64,000 nucleotides of DNA, from positions 19,337,883-19,401,882 of the forward strand of contig NC_088789.1 in NCBI RefSeq assembly GCF_949628265.1. Direction: 5' to 3'. The notes below the pieces were generated by a model. That model saw only the letters and a list, made by a program, of their open reading frames with translations. It did not search any database and was not told where the DNA came from. Origin of the DNA: Cloeon dipterum (Eukaryota > Arthropoda > Insecta > Ephemeroptera > Baetidae). Shown here piece after piece: positions 11,621-23,700 of the stretch; within the stretch, counting starts at the first letter, position 1, and each line of letters begins with the position of its first letter. The position numbers were made by a program, and so were the translations under genes.

Positions 11621-12632
11621 GAGCGCTGACACGAGCATTTAATCGAATATCCAACTGCCAAGCATTTTCATTGGATTAATTTGGCTTGGAAGACGCTGTC
11701 GCCACTGCCAAAGTTTATCACATTGATTTTTCGTTCTGCTCTGGTTTTTGTTCCAGTGAACGTTGGCCATACTTTGGTTGCATTTGCACTAAATAAAAAG
11801 CAATATTTTTCGACGGCCACTAAACTTGTTGGTATGGCACCCTCGAGGAAAAGTAATTTTGCTATATCAATAATGAGAACAAGCGTCGCAAATAATGTTG
11901 AAATGTCTCCCTCAAATATATGTGTGATACAGTTAATAGGTACACATTAATAAATTTATACGAAATACGTGTGTACATATTATGTGTACTTCTTACTGAA
12001 ATTTGCTGTAATTTCAACCAACTTTTAATTTAAAAAAATAATTTTTTACATGAAAAACTCTTATAACCTTAATATTAATTAATTGCAAAAACATTTTTTA
12101 TTTAATTGCTTATTTTAAGACCCCGACTTTTACTATAAAAATTTGTATTTTAAAATCCCTGATCCTTGTCATTGATTGCAAACTTGTGCGAAATGACAAT
12201 CTTTTATAAAAGAAGGAGCATATATACATCATGGAGCCCAGTTTTTCCAGAACTTTTCAATTTAACAAATTTTGTCACCCCAAATCTGCTGGTTTCAATG
12301 TGCTAACTTTGGCATGTAGATTTTTAAAGGTCATTTCATATAATTAATCATTAAAACGAAGCCAAATTTTTTAGGAAAATAAGACATTTATTTTCATTAC
12401 ATCAGTTTCACCATTTAACGCTAATAATATGGCATAGAATTTGTTTGAAAAATCTGGACATGTTTCCTTGTTGCCAAGTTAGGATTTTTTGGTTTTGCTC
12501 TTTTCAGAAAATCAAAATCAGAAAAAGTGAGAATTGCGTAATAATAATACCGGATAATTAACCTTTGTTTTTTTTTTCAGGTAATACGCTCTAGTCAATT
12601 GCCTTGTAATTTACAAGTTAAATGTAAATTAC
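11621..12632. other. Non-coding stretch between the SHC pseudogene and the VWCE-like fragment
   Basis: I find no gene. From about 11915 onward the sequence matches copy B from about 20235. Relative to copy B it has lost the block equivalent to about 20742-21487, which contains the last three exons of the VWCE-like gene. A shorter deletion follows near 12480. Confidence 0.55.
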
Positions 12633-12897
12633 ATTGCATGTGCAAGAGCTGCAGGGGTCAGAGGGGTGACGGAAGGTCTCCCCATTGGCAAACTTCTTGT
12701 CCTGTCGCTGACAACCGTCGCATAGCGGGCAGCATTCCCCGGTCAAGAATTGGGGGTGCGTGCATTCAACGATGCAAGGCACAGGGTTGCACTCCACGGA
12801 GCCGCCCTCCCTGCAAAGGCACGCCTGGCATCCACCCTTTTTGGAGAGCATATGGAAGCGCCAGGCAAACTAAATCGGTGCACGTGGCTCGGCCATT
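12633..12897 (-). pseudogene. Decayed exon fragment of the VWCE-like gene (copy A)
   Basis: The fragment encodes the same vWFC stretch as the real exon at 21914-22285 (GCQACLCREGGSVECNPVPC through CQRQDKKFANGETFRHPSD). An internal deletion of about 110 bp with unrelated filler disrupts its 5' part. The donor is destroyed: AAG|GTAAG in copy B has become AATGTAAT here. The following three exons are absent, so this is a dead remnant left by the segmental duplication. Confidence 0.85.
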
Positions 12898-12989
12898 CTT
12901 AAATTAAACAAAAATTATTCATGTAATGAAAACTAATCTCAGTTTATGGGTAGCTTAGGAAAAGGTTGAAATTCTATGTCAAAATAAAG

Positions 12990-14773
12990 AGCAGGATTAG
13001 TCTTGAGAACTGTTCAATCTGGCACATCATTTCAATTTATGAATCCAACTGATAATGAAATTACCTCATTAATAGCAAGTTCCGGAAGGTGTCTAGATTT
13101 AATTTTCTGTAATAACGCGCCACATTTATTTGCCTGAAGATTGAAAGACAAAAACAGCATTAAATCAAAAGATTTCTCAAACACTATGTTTGCCTCCTAA
13201 ATCAAGTTGTCGGTAACCCAAGAGCTGAACACCAGTCGCAGGGAAAGCAGAATAAGCCACGCAGCGCCGTTTATCAATGTTGTCACTTGCCAGGCACCGT
13301 CATCTAAATCAGGGCTCAGGGCACTGCTCACCATGAAGTAGAGCAGGAAAATTATTGCCAAGGACGAGTAGACTATCTGAGCTAGAAGAACACCTACATG
13401 TTTAATGAAGGTTAGGGAATTTTCATAATTTCACTATAAGACAAATTATTGCTGGAATATGCTTTGATGGTTTCCATGATTGGTTTTTTCAGACGGTAGA
13501 ATTTTTCCAAAATAACCAAACACTGCAGATCAAAATCCCAATAAAGCAGCATTTCCAAGTTGTCCACGTACAACATTCATTTTTATCACAAAATTTAATC
13601 GTATTAAATAATGGTTGAAAAGGTCAATAATTATGTGGTTATTATTTCCGGGAAAATACACTTTGAAGTCTATTTTTTTAATGTCCGCCCTCATGAAAAA
13701 ACCCTGCAGGATGCTAAATTTAAATTTGAGAGTTTTTTGTTTATAAATATAACACTGTAAAATAGTTATTTTCCCTATTTTTATGTGTTTCAACAGGTTT
13801 CAAAAACTAAAAGGTTGGTAATATCCGAAATAAATTGAGTCTTAATTTTTGTCAATAGCACTGTCTGCCTTTTTTTGTGAAACCCTTTTCCAAATTTCTC
13901 TCTTTTTAGTGATTAATCATAAATAATAGAGTTTGGGAAGAATTAAAAATACTTTCAAACTAATTGTAATCACGATAATATCAATTTTTTTGTCAATTTT
14001 CCCGAAAAATGTCTACTTTACCTTGAAAGGTTTCTCCTACTGAGCGAAAATGATGCACAATTTTCAGATGAAATTTTCGCAAGTCTCGTAGTTCCCTAGC
14101 TGCGTCTTTAACGATCTGCTTTTTCTGGTTCTGTCTAATGAATATCAGGTTCCCGTTGCAAGAAGAAAAGTTATTTCGACAGTCCAGCATGCAAGAAATA
14201 AACTGTTGTTCTAGCAGGGCGCCAATGAGCAGGCAGAGCGTATGACTGCTGCACTTACGATACTCAGGTACGGTGTCGAGTAGAGCAAAATTGAGAATTC
14301 GTTGATGATAGCCAGAGGTACAATAAATATTATCGCCAAGTACTGTACTGCTTCGAGTTTTTTAGATTTTGAATTCTACACGATGTCCTGATTATTATAT
14401 ATTTATTTTAATTTAATATAAATTTTACCTGAGAATTAGCCATGAGGAGAGCAATTTTCCTCAGCATTTTAATACTGTTCGATTTCATCGTGACAAAATG
14501 TGCGTAGAAAGTTGCCAGAATCGATAGAAGAATGTTGTACATAAAAGGCAGATTTTCGATTGAGTGCTCTGAAAGTTCTAGAAAATTGCTTCTACAAAAT
14601 GATCTAATAAAATTAAGACCTTTACCGCTGCAGTATACAATCAAGCTTAAAGCACAGCAAATGAAAACAAGCAAATTGACACAGGAAAAATACTTTTTGA
14701 ACAGAGCAGTGGACATCGCCCATAAACTTGAATTTTGTTGCTGCATGGTGGGATGCCTGTTAAAATATAACAT
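12990..14773 (-). pseudogene. Gustatory receptor copy B, pseudogene
   Basis: This is the paralogue of the intact receptor at 3550-5509. Exon copies are 14626-14773, 14429-14577, 14022-14375, 13065-13393 and a truncated piece starting at 13018. Three independent lesions are visible. One base is missing in exon 3 near 14245 (354 bp against 355). In exon 4 a Gln codon has become TAG at 13197-13199. The duplication breakpoint at about 12990 removes most of exon 5 and all of exon 6, including the TYxxxxxQF signature. It cannot encode a full receptor. Confidence 0.9.
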
Positions 14774-15204
14774 TATTTCTATTGAGACACTGTATTTATT
14801 TGCCAAATGGAGTTCTAGTGATAATGCAAGTTTTTGTTGGCATTCAAGATACAAATCAATTTTAAGATGACAACTCAAATTATAGCGATCTATACAAATT
14901 ATATCCTTTTGAGTTTAAACTGGCCTGCTTCTCTTTTATCACAATCAGAACAGTTTGGCTTTTGAATATTAATAGCTTCATAATCCTACTATGGCTGACA
15001 AGTTAATTTGAATTGATTTTCAGCATGATAATTCAATACATTAGCTGTTTGCAGACTAACCAAACATTCAATTAATTATTCAGACCATCAAGTTATTCTG
15101 TTCAAGTTTTATTCAAATGAGACTTGAACTATTGCACTTTCAGAGTTGATTTTTAACATCTATAATCACAGCAGAAGCATTTTATTAACTGTCTCTTGTC
15201 TTCA

Positions 15205-16207
15205 TCATTTCTCTTGAGCTGACGCTGAATTTTCGTCTTTCGAAAGCAAGCGGTTCACCGACGCCTCCACAAACAAGTGTCTGTGAATGACGTTACGACG
15301 ATAGTAATGTACCACATCTGCAATGCCCTTGATTCCGACATTGTGTAGAGCAATCTCAGCTTCTTCCTGCAAATAAGACACTGAATTTCTAGTTTTGTAA
15401 ATAGCTCCACAGAGCTCACCACGAGGATCGGCGCATTGGAAGCAGCACCGAAAGATGAAGCTAATGACAGCTGAACTCCCAAGTTCTTGATGAATTTTCC
15501 AGCTACGTCCACCAGGCACTCCAACACAGATCTCTTGCATTCTGAGAAATACAAGATATTGATTAATTTAACTGGATTCCAATATAAAGAGAAAATAGCT
15601 TACGGAAGATTTCATTGTGCATGAGAATGACAGAAATTGACTTTCTGAGTACGAGTCTGGCATCTTCAGGGTTGTCAATGGTAATAGCAGCACTGCCCGA
15701 AGATTGGGGAGGCCTAATATATTTTAAAAGTGTTATGGCAAAATTCAATCTCATATCTGTCTGGCAATAAACCTTTTGTACTTGGGATGAAGTTCAGAGT
15801 TCTCAGAAAAATCTGCAATGATGAATGCAGCATCTCCAGCAATATTAGAGCCACCAGAGTTTGAGAGTTTCTCCATCAGCTTTACAGAACTCATGAGATT
15901 TTCGTCAATTTCCGAGTCAAGGTCGAACGTACTGTTATTATGAATTAATTAGAAAATTACAGCCGACAAAAATTATTTTGCTCCATTACGATGTCTTGGT
16001 CGACGGGTCATCAGGCAAAAGCACCAACTTTGAAATGCAAGACTGTGTATTTTCTTTGCTAAGTTGTGTTGGCGTTTTGGACAGGTAGAAAATGTCTTCA
16101 ATTATTGACTTCGTCGACTTTTCATTGGAGACAATCGGTGTGGCGTCAAACTCGCCCCAATGCTTTGTGGTTATTTCGTCTTCTTCTTTTCCATCGTTGG
16201 TGGCCAT
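15205..16207 (-). CDS. SUPT7L/Spt7-like SAGA subunit, copy B
   Basis: Five exons (15990-16207, 15773-15931, 15604-15713, 15420-15541, 15205-15366) reproduce copy A with all splice sites intact and again give 256 residues. The one amino-acid change noticed is Leu to Ser in the C-terminal NRLLxKDEN segment. The last intron is 53 bp, one base shorter than in copy A, so its retention would shift the frame here but not in A. Both copies therefore look able to make protein. Role as for copy A: a histone-fold subunit of the SAGA/STAGA coactivator. Confidence 0.75.
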
Positions 16208-17010
16208 CCCTACAGTTCGGCTGAAAAATACCAAATCATTGTAAGTAGATATACATAATGATGATTGACTATGCATTTATGTATTGTGCGTTTTCCCTGT
16301 TTTCCCAAGCGAACATTTATGTTGTCATTTTCCATTCACACTTTATATGTGTGTGTTATGAAAATAATAAACCATTGTATGGTACATAAAGCTTATCTGA
16401 ATGGTTATATGTAATTTTAAAAATTCTCATATTATGTAGGTATGTATGTATTATGATATCTCTGAGCACAATTATTTTTAAAAATGTTAAAAACACATAT
16501 TATACATACGCGTCGATTTCTCTGCTCTGAGATCTGACGGAGTCTTTATGTTTGGACTCGTGCCTTGTGTGTGTTGACCAAACATCCATTAGTCTGGCTC
16601 AGGTCTAGGTCTAGCGTCTGTCAGTGTCAGCTGTGGGCTGTCGGTTCTTGACGCGGTCAGTTTTGGTGTTATGCTCTCACTCTCTTCTCACTTTGTTGTT
16701 GCACGATTGACACTATTCACGGGGAGGGGGGTGAGGAGTCACGTTTCTCGTTGCAGCAGAGTGAGCTGCTATCGGAATGCAAGCAGCATCAGCTTGATCG
16801 ATCTTCGGAGCTTATTGTTAGTGAGTGAGCTACACAACACTTGAGTCCTACACAACACAAAAACCGCAGCACAGCCAGAGCAGTAAGGAGAGGAGAGTAT
16901 CATCTCTAATCTCCTTCCTACATATGTAATATGTACATACATACATAGCAGTACGTAGGTTACACAGCACAACGTTTTATACAATTAGGGTTCTTTCTCC
17001 CATCGAGATT
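16208..17010. promoter_or_regulatory. 5' region of SUPT7L-like B
   Basis: This is the nearly identical counterpart of 6955-7766, with small indels near 16440-16540 and 16720. It is non-coding as far as I can see. Confidence 0.4.
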
Positions 17011-17397
17011 TCACGTGCGCTCCGTGAACCCCCTGAACCTCTTGTTCAGAGAGAAGTGTCTTGAGTTCTTTCTGGCCGTCAAACTTTCGTTCAAAGCCGA
17101 CTCATTATCGCACTCTACCGACGGATCACTTAAGAGTTGAACATCAGAGCCAAACCACTCCGAAGTAAGAGAACAGGTCAGGAGAAATTTGTGACGGCAT
17201 GGGAGTTTACTTTCCGCTCGTTTACAAATTTGACAATTGAGAATGCTCTCGGATTGCAAGTTACCTCTTAAAATATAAAAATCGGTATTGCTCCAAAGTT
17301 CAAGTTGCAATTCTGACTCGTCATCAGAAGCGCAGAGGGACAGAAGTGCAGAGGTCAGCATAGAATAATCAGAGTCAAGTTCCTTCTGATTTTCCAT
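17011..17397 (-). CDS. Unrecognised 128-residue ORF, copy B
   Basis: The open frame is the same length as copy A, starting MENQKELDSDYSML. Two substitutions relative to A were noticed within it: Ile to Leu near the N-terminus and His to Asn near the C-terminus. The CQICKR Cys cluster is kept. No frameshift or stop is present, unlike the neighbouring receptor copy. Function unknown. Confidence 0.4.
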   Translation of the reverse strand: MENQKELDSDYSMLTSALLSLCASDDESELQLELWSNTDFYILRGNLQSESILNCQICKRAESKLPCRHKFLLTCSLTSEWFGSDVQLLSDPSVECDNESALNESLTARKNSRHFSLNKRFRGFTERT

Positions 17398-20300
17398 TGT
17401 TGTTGATTGCAGAAAAATATCGTAGATCACTAAAACAATCAAATTCAAGGAACATGGAATTAATTAAATTTTAGGATTCTGAAAAAATACGTAATAATAA
17501 TACAACACAGATAAAAACTCAAATGTTTTCACTCTCCAACGCACATATTAAGGGTTTAAAATTGGACAAGCGAGAACCTGGTTCATAGCAAACCGCGAGT
17601 GTTGGAACTGTCGGCGACAGTACTGTGTACAGAGCGGCTACCTTAGGGATGAGGAGAGGGAGAACGAGAGGTCATTGTTGGCCGGTCCAGCAGGAGGGTC
17701 CCGTCGCGAGTATGTGTGTGCGAGCGCTCCCCTCCGTGAGGGGAGGTTTTATCACCTGACTCTCCCTCTACTCTCCCCTTTGGGCGCCCAATTATTTTAC
17801 ATTGATTATCCTCGTTGCAAATAATATTGATCGTATTCTCGTCAGGTAAAACCCTAGCGCGGATTACTGCACCGTTTTTTGGCTCGACCTTGAAACACTA
17901 TGTACAATGCAAGCCTTAACGCCCATCGTTGCCATTTTTTGTCAAGGTTGTGAGGCCGTAAATCACTCTCCTGACAGTGCTTGACAATAATGTATTGACT
18001 GGCGCGATGCTGGGGGTGCGTGAAAAATCACGAGAGAACCGCTCTAGGTTTCTCATCCACAAAAATCGAAAATCAAGCGTGGGAAAATTTGTGCCGTACA
18101 CCAGTATATTCTAAATTAAAATCGATTTTAAAAAGTTAGCAATCAACCATACGAAACGATAATTGTGTGTACATTTATTTATAATTTTAAAATGTTGTGA
18201 AATGGCAAAATCTGAACCGTAAAAATATCAGGAAGGAACTGATATTCTTGCGTTCGAAGTTTAAATAAAAAATTTAAAATATAAATATTTCGATTAAAAT
18301 TTTCTTTTGACAGTGGTAATTTCCAGATCAATGAAAGCAATACATTTTTACTAGATAAACAACTGTCGTATTTTTAGTTGATTTAATATTTTAAATGTTG
18401 TAAAAATGGTGTTTTAATTAATATCTCGGTTAATAATTAGTTTAGCGGAAAATTGTTCACGACCAATTAATTTCTGAACTAAGAATTTAACTATATTTTT
18501 TCAAGTCCAAAGTGTTGACGCCGATTACAAACGAAAAAAATAGATTGGCGCAAAATAAAAGGAAGCACTATATACTCTTGAATGAATAGACGCGAGCTTG
18601 TCCAAGAAAGAGCAAAGTTTAGAGGAGAGAATGTTCCTTTCGTGATTTTTCACGGACCACCTGCATCGCGTCAAGCAAACATCATTGTCAAGCACACAAA
18701 AGCAGTCGGCTGCATAGAAAAAGTGACCTGAAAGTTACTATTTAAAATGTGCTGCGTTGCAAGCTCGTCTCTGTGTCACAGTTCAAGCGGGTGAATACTG
18801 ACTCGCGGCAATCGTGCCTAAAGTAAAACTTTAAGAATTTAATTAACTAAGAGCAGACTCGATTGTCATGTTATTATCTTGATATCAACACACATTATAC
18901 GGGCAAAAGAACCATCGTTTTCAATTTAATTTCCACCTAATTGAGCATTAATATCAAACAAACAAACTAACCAATGCAGTTATCAATAGCTAAGCAGTAT
19001 TCTCGATTTAGAATTTTCGCAATTCGATGTTTAAAAAGTCGAATTATTTATCGGTAGTTTTACGCGGTAAAAATTGGGCCGTTTGAATTTAGAGTCCGAT
19101 ATAACATGCATGGCAACACGAAAAAAATTTACAAACCATCCAAATTATAATAGTTAATTTTTTGTGTAATTATTGTTTTTGTTAAAACGCTATAATATGT
19201 TTGCGACCGCTGAGTTAAAAAAAAACAGTTAATTCACAAAAATACTCACGTAAAATGAAAACGGCGTGAAGTTTTTGATATTTCGTCAGGCGAGCAAACG
19301 ACAAACGACAGAGCTGGCCGGTTCTTCCCAACAGAATGAAATGCTTTAACTGAAGAATGTGTGTTAGAGCTAAAGGTGCGTATATAGTATAGTTCCCAGC
19401 GTATCCTCCTCTCCTGTCTCCCTACTCAGGAGCTTTCCATTCAATTTTTTCGTGAATGGGACCTTCAGCGCTCAAGGACATACCGCTTTACCGCAGCGCT
19501 ATTCCCCGATATACTCAAGCAGCAGCTGTAGAATGGGTTTTAAATTGTTTGTGACCGTCTAGTAGTGTATAGTTAATTCGAACCGGCGCATCGCGATGAC
19601 TTAGTCGGTCTGTTTCATCGGTTTTCCGCTAGCGTTGTAGCCTTTTTTCATCTGTAAATACATGACCTGTACATTATAATGTATTTTTTACTTTTAGATG
19701 AAAATAAATAAGTATGAATTTGTACGGGTAGAATTTGCAAATTGAATAGTTGTGAACCACGTTTCTCATCCCTTTTCACTCCCCCGATCAGGAGAAAAAG
19801 CTTTTCAAAGTCAACCTTTTCCAACGGAAAAGGTGACTTGGATGATTTTTATTTTTGGGGGTTCACGGCTGAAATGTAGCCCGTGAAATTCTGAACAAGC
19901 ACATCAAGTTTCACAGGTGCAATCGCGATAGTTTCGCTGCAATCCGAATTTTAATATTAAAAACCTGCTCGAGGCCGCTTGACCGCGCATATTATAGACT
20001 ATGAGCAGCGAGTTCGCCTCTCGTTCGTAAGGTAAATTTTTCTCGCATTTCACTTGCTTAGATCAAGAGGGCTTAGTGTAGACCAATGAAGGTTGAAATC
20101 GACCTTCAGGGCCTGTCCCTGACGTGACCCTGAGTGAAGAACTTCGTAAATTTCTAATTTCATCGAACTTCGTTTTCACCGCTGTGAAGAAGTATCGTTT
20201 CATATAAGTTTGAGATTTCAAAATTTTGACCATTTGACCTCAAATATGTGATCCAGTTAATAGGTACAAGTAAATAAATTTTAACGAAATACATGTGTAC

Positions 20301-20767
20301 ATATTTATTTATTGGGTGCTTCATACTGAAATTTGCTGCACTGTCAACCAACTTTTAATTTAAAAAATATTATTTTACATGAAGAACTCTTATAATCTTA
20401 ATATTAATTGATTGCAAAAACATTTTATTCAATTGCTTATTTCAAGACCCCGACTTTCACAATAAAAATTTGTTTTTTCAAATCCCTGATCGTGATCCTT
20501 GTCATTGATTGAAAACTCGTGTGAATTTACAATCTTTTTTATAAAAGAAGCAAGTTGAGCCCAGTTTTTCCAGAACTTTTCAATTTAACAAATTTTGTCA
20601 CCCCAAATCTGCTGGTTTGAATGTGCTAACTTTGGTATGTGGATTTTTAAAGGTCATTTCATATCATTAATCATTTAAACAAAGCCAACATTTTTAGGAA
20701 AATAAGACATTTATTTTCATTACATCAGTTTCACCATTTAACGCACTGCTGCAGGTGATTATTACTT
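17398..20767. other. Long non-coding stretch in copy B
   Basis: I find no gene here. It contains an inverted repeat at 17976-18710, patches similar to copy A (18905-19310 and 19745-19795), and from about 20235 a segment clearly homologous to copy A from about 11915. Confidence 0.5.
17976..18710. repeat. Imperfect inverted repeat, arms about 85-100 bp
   Basis: The left arm (about 17976-18062) contains GTGCTTGACAATAATG, GCGCGATGC and CGTGAAAAATCACGAG. The right arm (about 18620-18700) is its reverse complement with mismatches: CGTGATTTTTCACGG, GCATCGCGTCAAG and CATTGTCAAGCAC. The spacer of about 550 bp is AT-rich and non-coding. It could be a degraded MITE-like element or a local inverted duplication. 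No target duplication was found. Confidence 0.6.
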
Positions 20768-23700
20768 TTATTCATCATCTTCATCGTATTCTTCATCCTC
20801 GCTGCTGCACACATTATCACACTCAACATTTCCCCTTGTGCACTGACAATCCAAGCACTGTGACGTTGGGTCTTTGAAATGCTGTCCATCCCGATAAACA
20901 GATCCCTATTCAGTTAATTAAAATCGATTTCAGTATTTTGTAAAATAATTGGTCAATATTACCTTAAAATCACACATTGTGCACTGTATGCAACACGCGC
21001 CCGGCAACAAAACGCCGAATTCGCATTCCTCTTTGCAAGGCTGTGTTTGGCACTCAGTTATGTTGCCATCCAAACATTTGCACTTGGTACAGTGGTCGCT
21101 TGGTTTTACGAATCGCACTCCCGACGGTACCAATGTGCCGTTTCCAATGTCGCATGCTGTTGAACACTCAGCTGCCCAGCAGTGTACGTTTCCCGCCTGA
21201 AAATCCATTTTTTAATTCTGCTGTTAGAGTTTTAATTGGAGGTGATACCTTGCATGAGCATTCAGAGCATGTATCATTTTCTCTACCGAAAATTTGAGTC
21301 ATCCCTTCGGCGATGTGATGGTTCTCAAATAAACAGTCTGCACATTCGGGACAGCACTTGCCTTTCCGTTTGTGTGGGTGACTGCAGGTGCTCTTGCAAC
21401 TTTCCACGTGGCAAGTTATGTTACCATTCTGAAAAATATGGAATTTATAAATGGGAAAAGCAGCGAAATAATGCAACTTGAAATATGCTAATAATATGGC
21501 ATAGAATTTGTTTAAAAAATCTGAACATGTTTCCTTGTTGCCAAGAGCGTCAATTTAGTTTAATTTTATTTAGGGAAATAAATTGACGCCCTGAACAAGA
21601 AAAAATTGAAAAACAAGAAATATATAGCAATGTGCTGTACTTTTTGATCTTCCTGAAAAATATTACCATATAGGCATCCTGCAAATTTGCATATTTTGAT
21701 ATATGATTCCTCCTGACACATTAAATGAAAGAAAAAACCAAAAACCTAAATTCCAGTTAGAATTTGTTGGTATTGCTCTTTTCAGAAAATCAAAATCAGA
21801 AAAAGTGAGAATTGCGCAATAATATAACCGGATAATTAATCTTTGTTTTATTTTTTTTCAGGTAATACGCTCTAGTCAATTGCCTTGTAATTTACAAGTT
21901 GAATGTAACTTACCTTGCATGTGCAAGAGCTGCAGGGGTCAGAGGGGTGACGGAAGGTCTCCCCATTGGCAAACTTCTTGTCCTGTCGCTGACAACCGTC
22001 GCACAGCGGGCAGCATTCCCCGGTCAAGAATTGGGGGTGCGTGCATTCAACGATGCAAGGCACAGGGTTGCACTCCACGGAGCCGCCCTCCCTGCAAAGG
22101 CACGCCTGGCATCCGCCCTGCCGTTGCACCCACAGCTGTCCAGTGTAGAAGAACTGCTGGTTCCAGAAGCAGCCAGGACTCGGGGGAACGCACGACGGAC
22201 AGCAGTCGTCGGGCAGTTGCGCGCGGTGCTTTGGTGCGCAGGGAAGCGCCGGGCAAACTAAATCGGTGCACGTGGCTCGGCCATTCTTAAATTAAACAAA
22301 AATTATTCATGTAATGAAAACTAATCTCAGTTTATGAGTAGCTTAGGGAAAGGTTGAAATTCTATGTCAAAATACTGTTCTTTTAACAAAATTTGTCATA
22401 CAATTTTGACTCCGCCGCTAATGTTCTATATTTTCATATAAGTGCATTCAAGCAGAAAGTTGAAGACATGCATGCTGCGCAAAAATCAATAGGACGCATT
22501 AAACAATAATTAAATTTAAATCATAAAGACAAGGAAATAATAATACCTCGCACTGGCACTCTAGGCAAGGATTAAGCTCAGGCACGAAGGTTTCGCCTGA
22601 CTGGTAAACCTGATTGTCAATCACACAGTCTCCAGGGCAGTAGTTGCAACAAGTTCCAATTATGGGGTCGCTACACCGAACCGAGGGACAGTGATGGGGA
22701 TCGCAACGAAGCTCACCATTCTTGAACATGAATTAATTTAAGACTTTGCAAGATGTTATTTTTTAATTCTTACCTTGCAAAAGCATCTTGTGCAATTTTT
22801 CTCGTCCCTGTAAAAATGACTCCTTGACTTGATTTTCATCCGGCCGTAGTAGCAGTCTCGTTCGGGCTGGCTTGAAGGCAAAACCTTCAACACTGGCAAA
22901 TCAAAACCGGCCGACTTCAGTGTTGACTTTTCTGAAGCCTCATTGGCGCTGATCTCGTCAAAGTCTAATAAATCATATTGTTTCGCGTCGTGCTGCTGGT
23001 TGTCTAGACCAAATGTGTCGAGTATCTGATTGTAATATCGGTAATTCTTTCCAATCACAGAAGACCTCTGGTTGGCTTTTTTGCTTTTTGAATTTTTCTT
23101 TTTCTTGTTCTTTGGTTTCGTTTTCTTTTTCTTGGGCTTTGAGGGAACAGGAGCCGTAGATGACTCAGATATTGTTGTTGATGCAGTAGTTGTTGTCGTT
23201 GTCAATGATGAAGCTTTCTCATTATTTTCTTTATCCAACAACAACGTACCAACTTCCATTGGCTCAGAAGTGCTTTCTTCTTCCTGAATTAATTTAGAAG
23301 TAGTTTCTTCAGTAGGGATGAGTGACGATGTAGTGAAACTTTGTGTTGAGATATCCAATTCACTATCTGTCCGCTCAAATATTGCAGCACTCTTCGTTGT
23401 GGTTTCAAGTAGGGCAGAGTCAAATGTTGTTATTTCTTTCACCTCCTCATCTTGCTCTTCAGATATATCTACAGAGGTAGCTGTCAAAGTTATTTGTGTA
23501 GTAGTGGTGGTGTCTAGAGCCTCCGTTGTGGATTCTCCATATGGTTCGGTGGTCGTCGAGGTTTCCCTTTTATCCTCAATTAAAATCGGAGTGGACTTTT
23601 CAGTTGTCTGAGGAGGAGGAGGATGAGTGGTATCTCTGGTTGTTTCCAATGTTGTGTGTTTCTGAATATATTCAGTTGAGTGGGTTTTCTCTGTTGGCAG

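Larger units (their letters stand above)
3737..12981. repeat. Tandem segmental duplication, copy A
   Basis: This block is repeated directly downstream with an offset of about 9.25 kb. Matched points are 3810/13065, 5163/14429, 6954/16207, 8153/17397 and 12633/21914. The left limit is where similarity starts inside receptor exon 5 (near 3737). The right limit is the shared sequence ending TATGTCAAAATA at about 12981. The receptor-to-128-residue-ORF part is nearly identical between copies. About 8260-11900 is aligned only in patches, and 12000-12980 is again clearly alignable. Copy A contains the SHC pseudogene and a decayed fragment of the VWCE-like gene. Confidence 0.93.
12991..22373. repeat. 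Tandem segmental duplication, copy B
   Basis: This is the direct repeat of copy A. The A/B junction near 12982-12990 joins sequence equivalent to 22373 (intron of the VWCE-like gene) to sequence equivalent to 3737 (receptor exon 5), with a few filler bases and no obvious long homology. Copy B holds the complete 3' end of the VWCE-like gene, a second SUPT7L-like gene, a second 128-residue ORF and the broken receptor. Confidence 0.93.
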
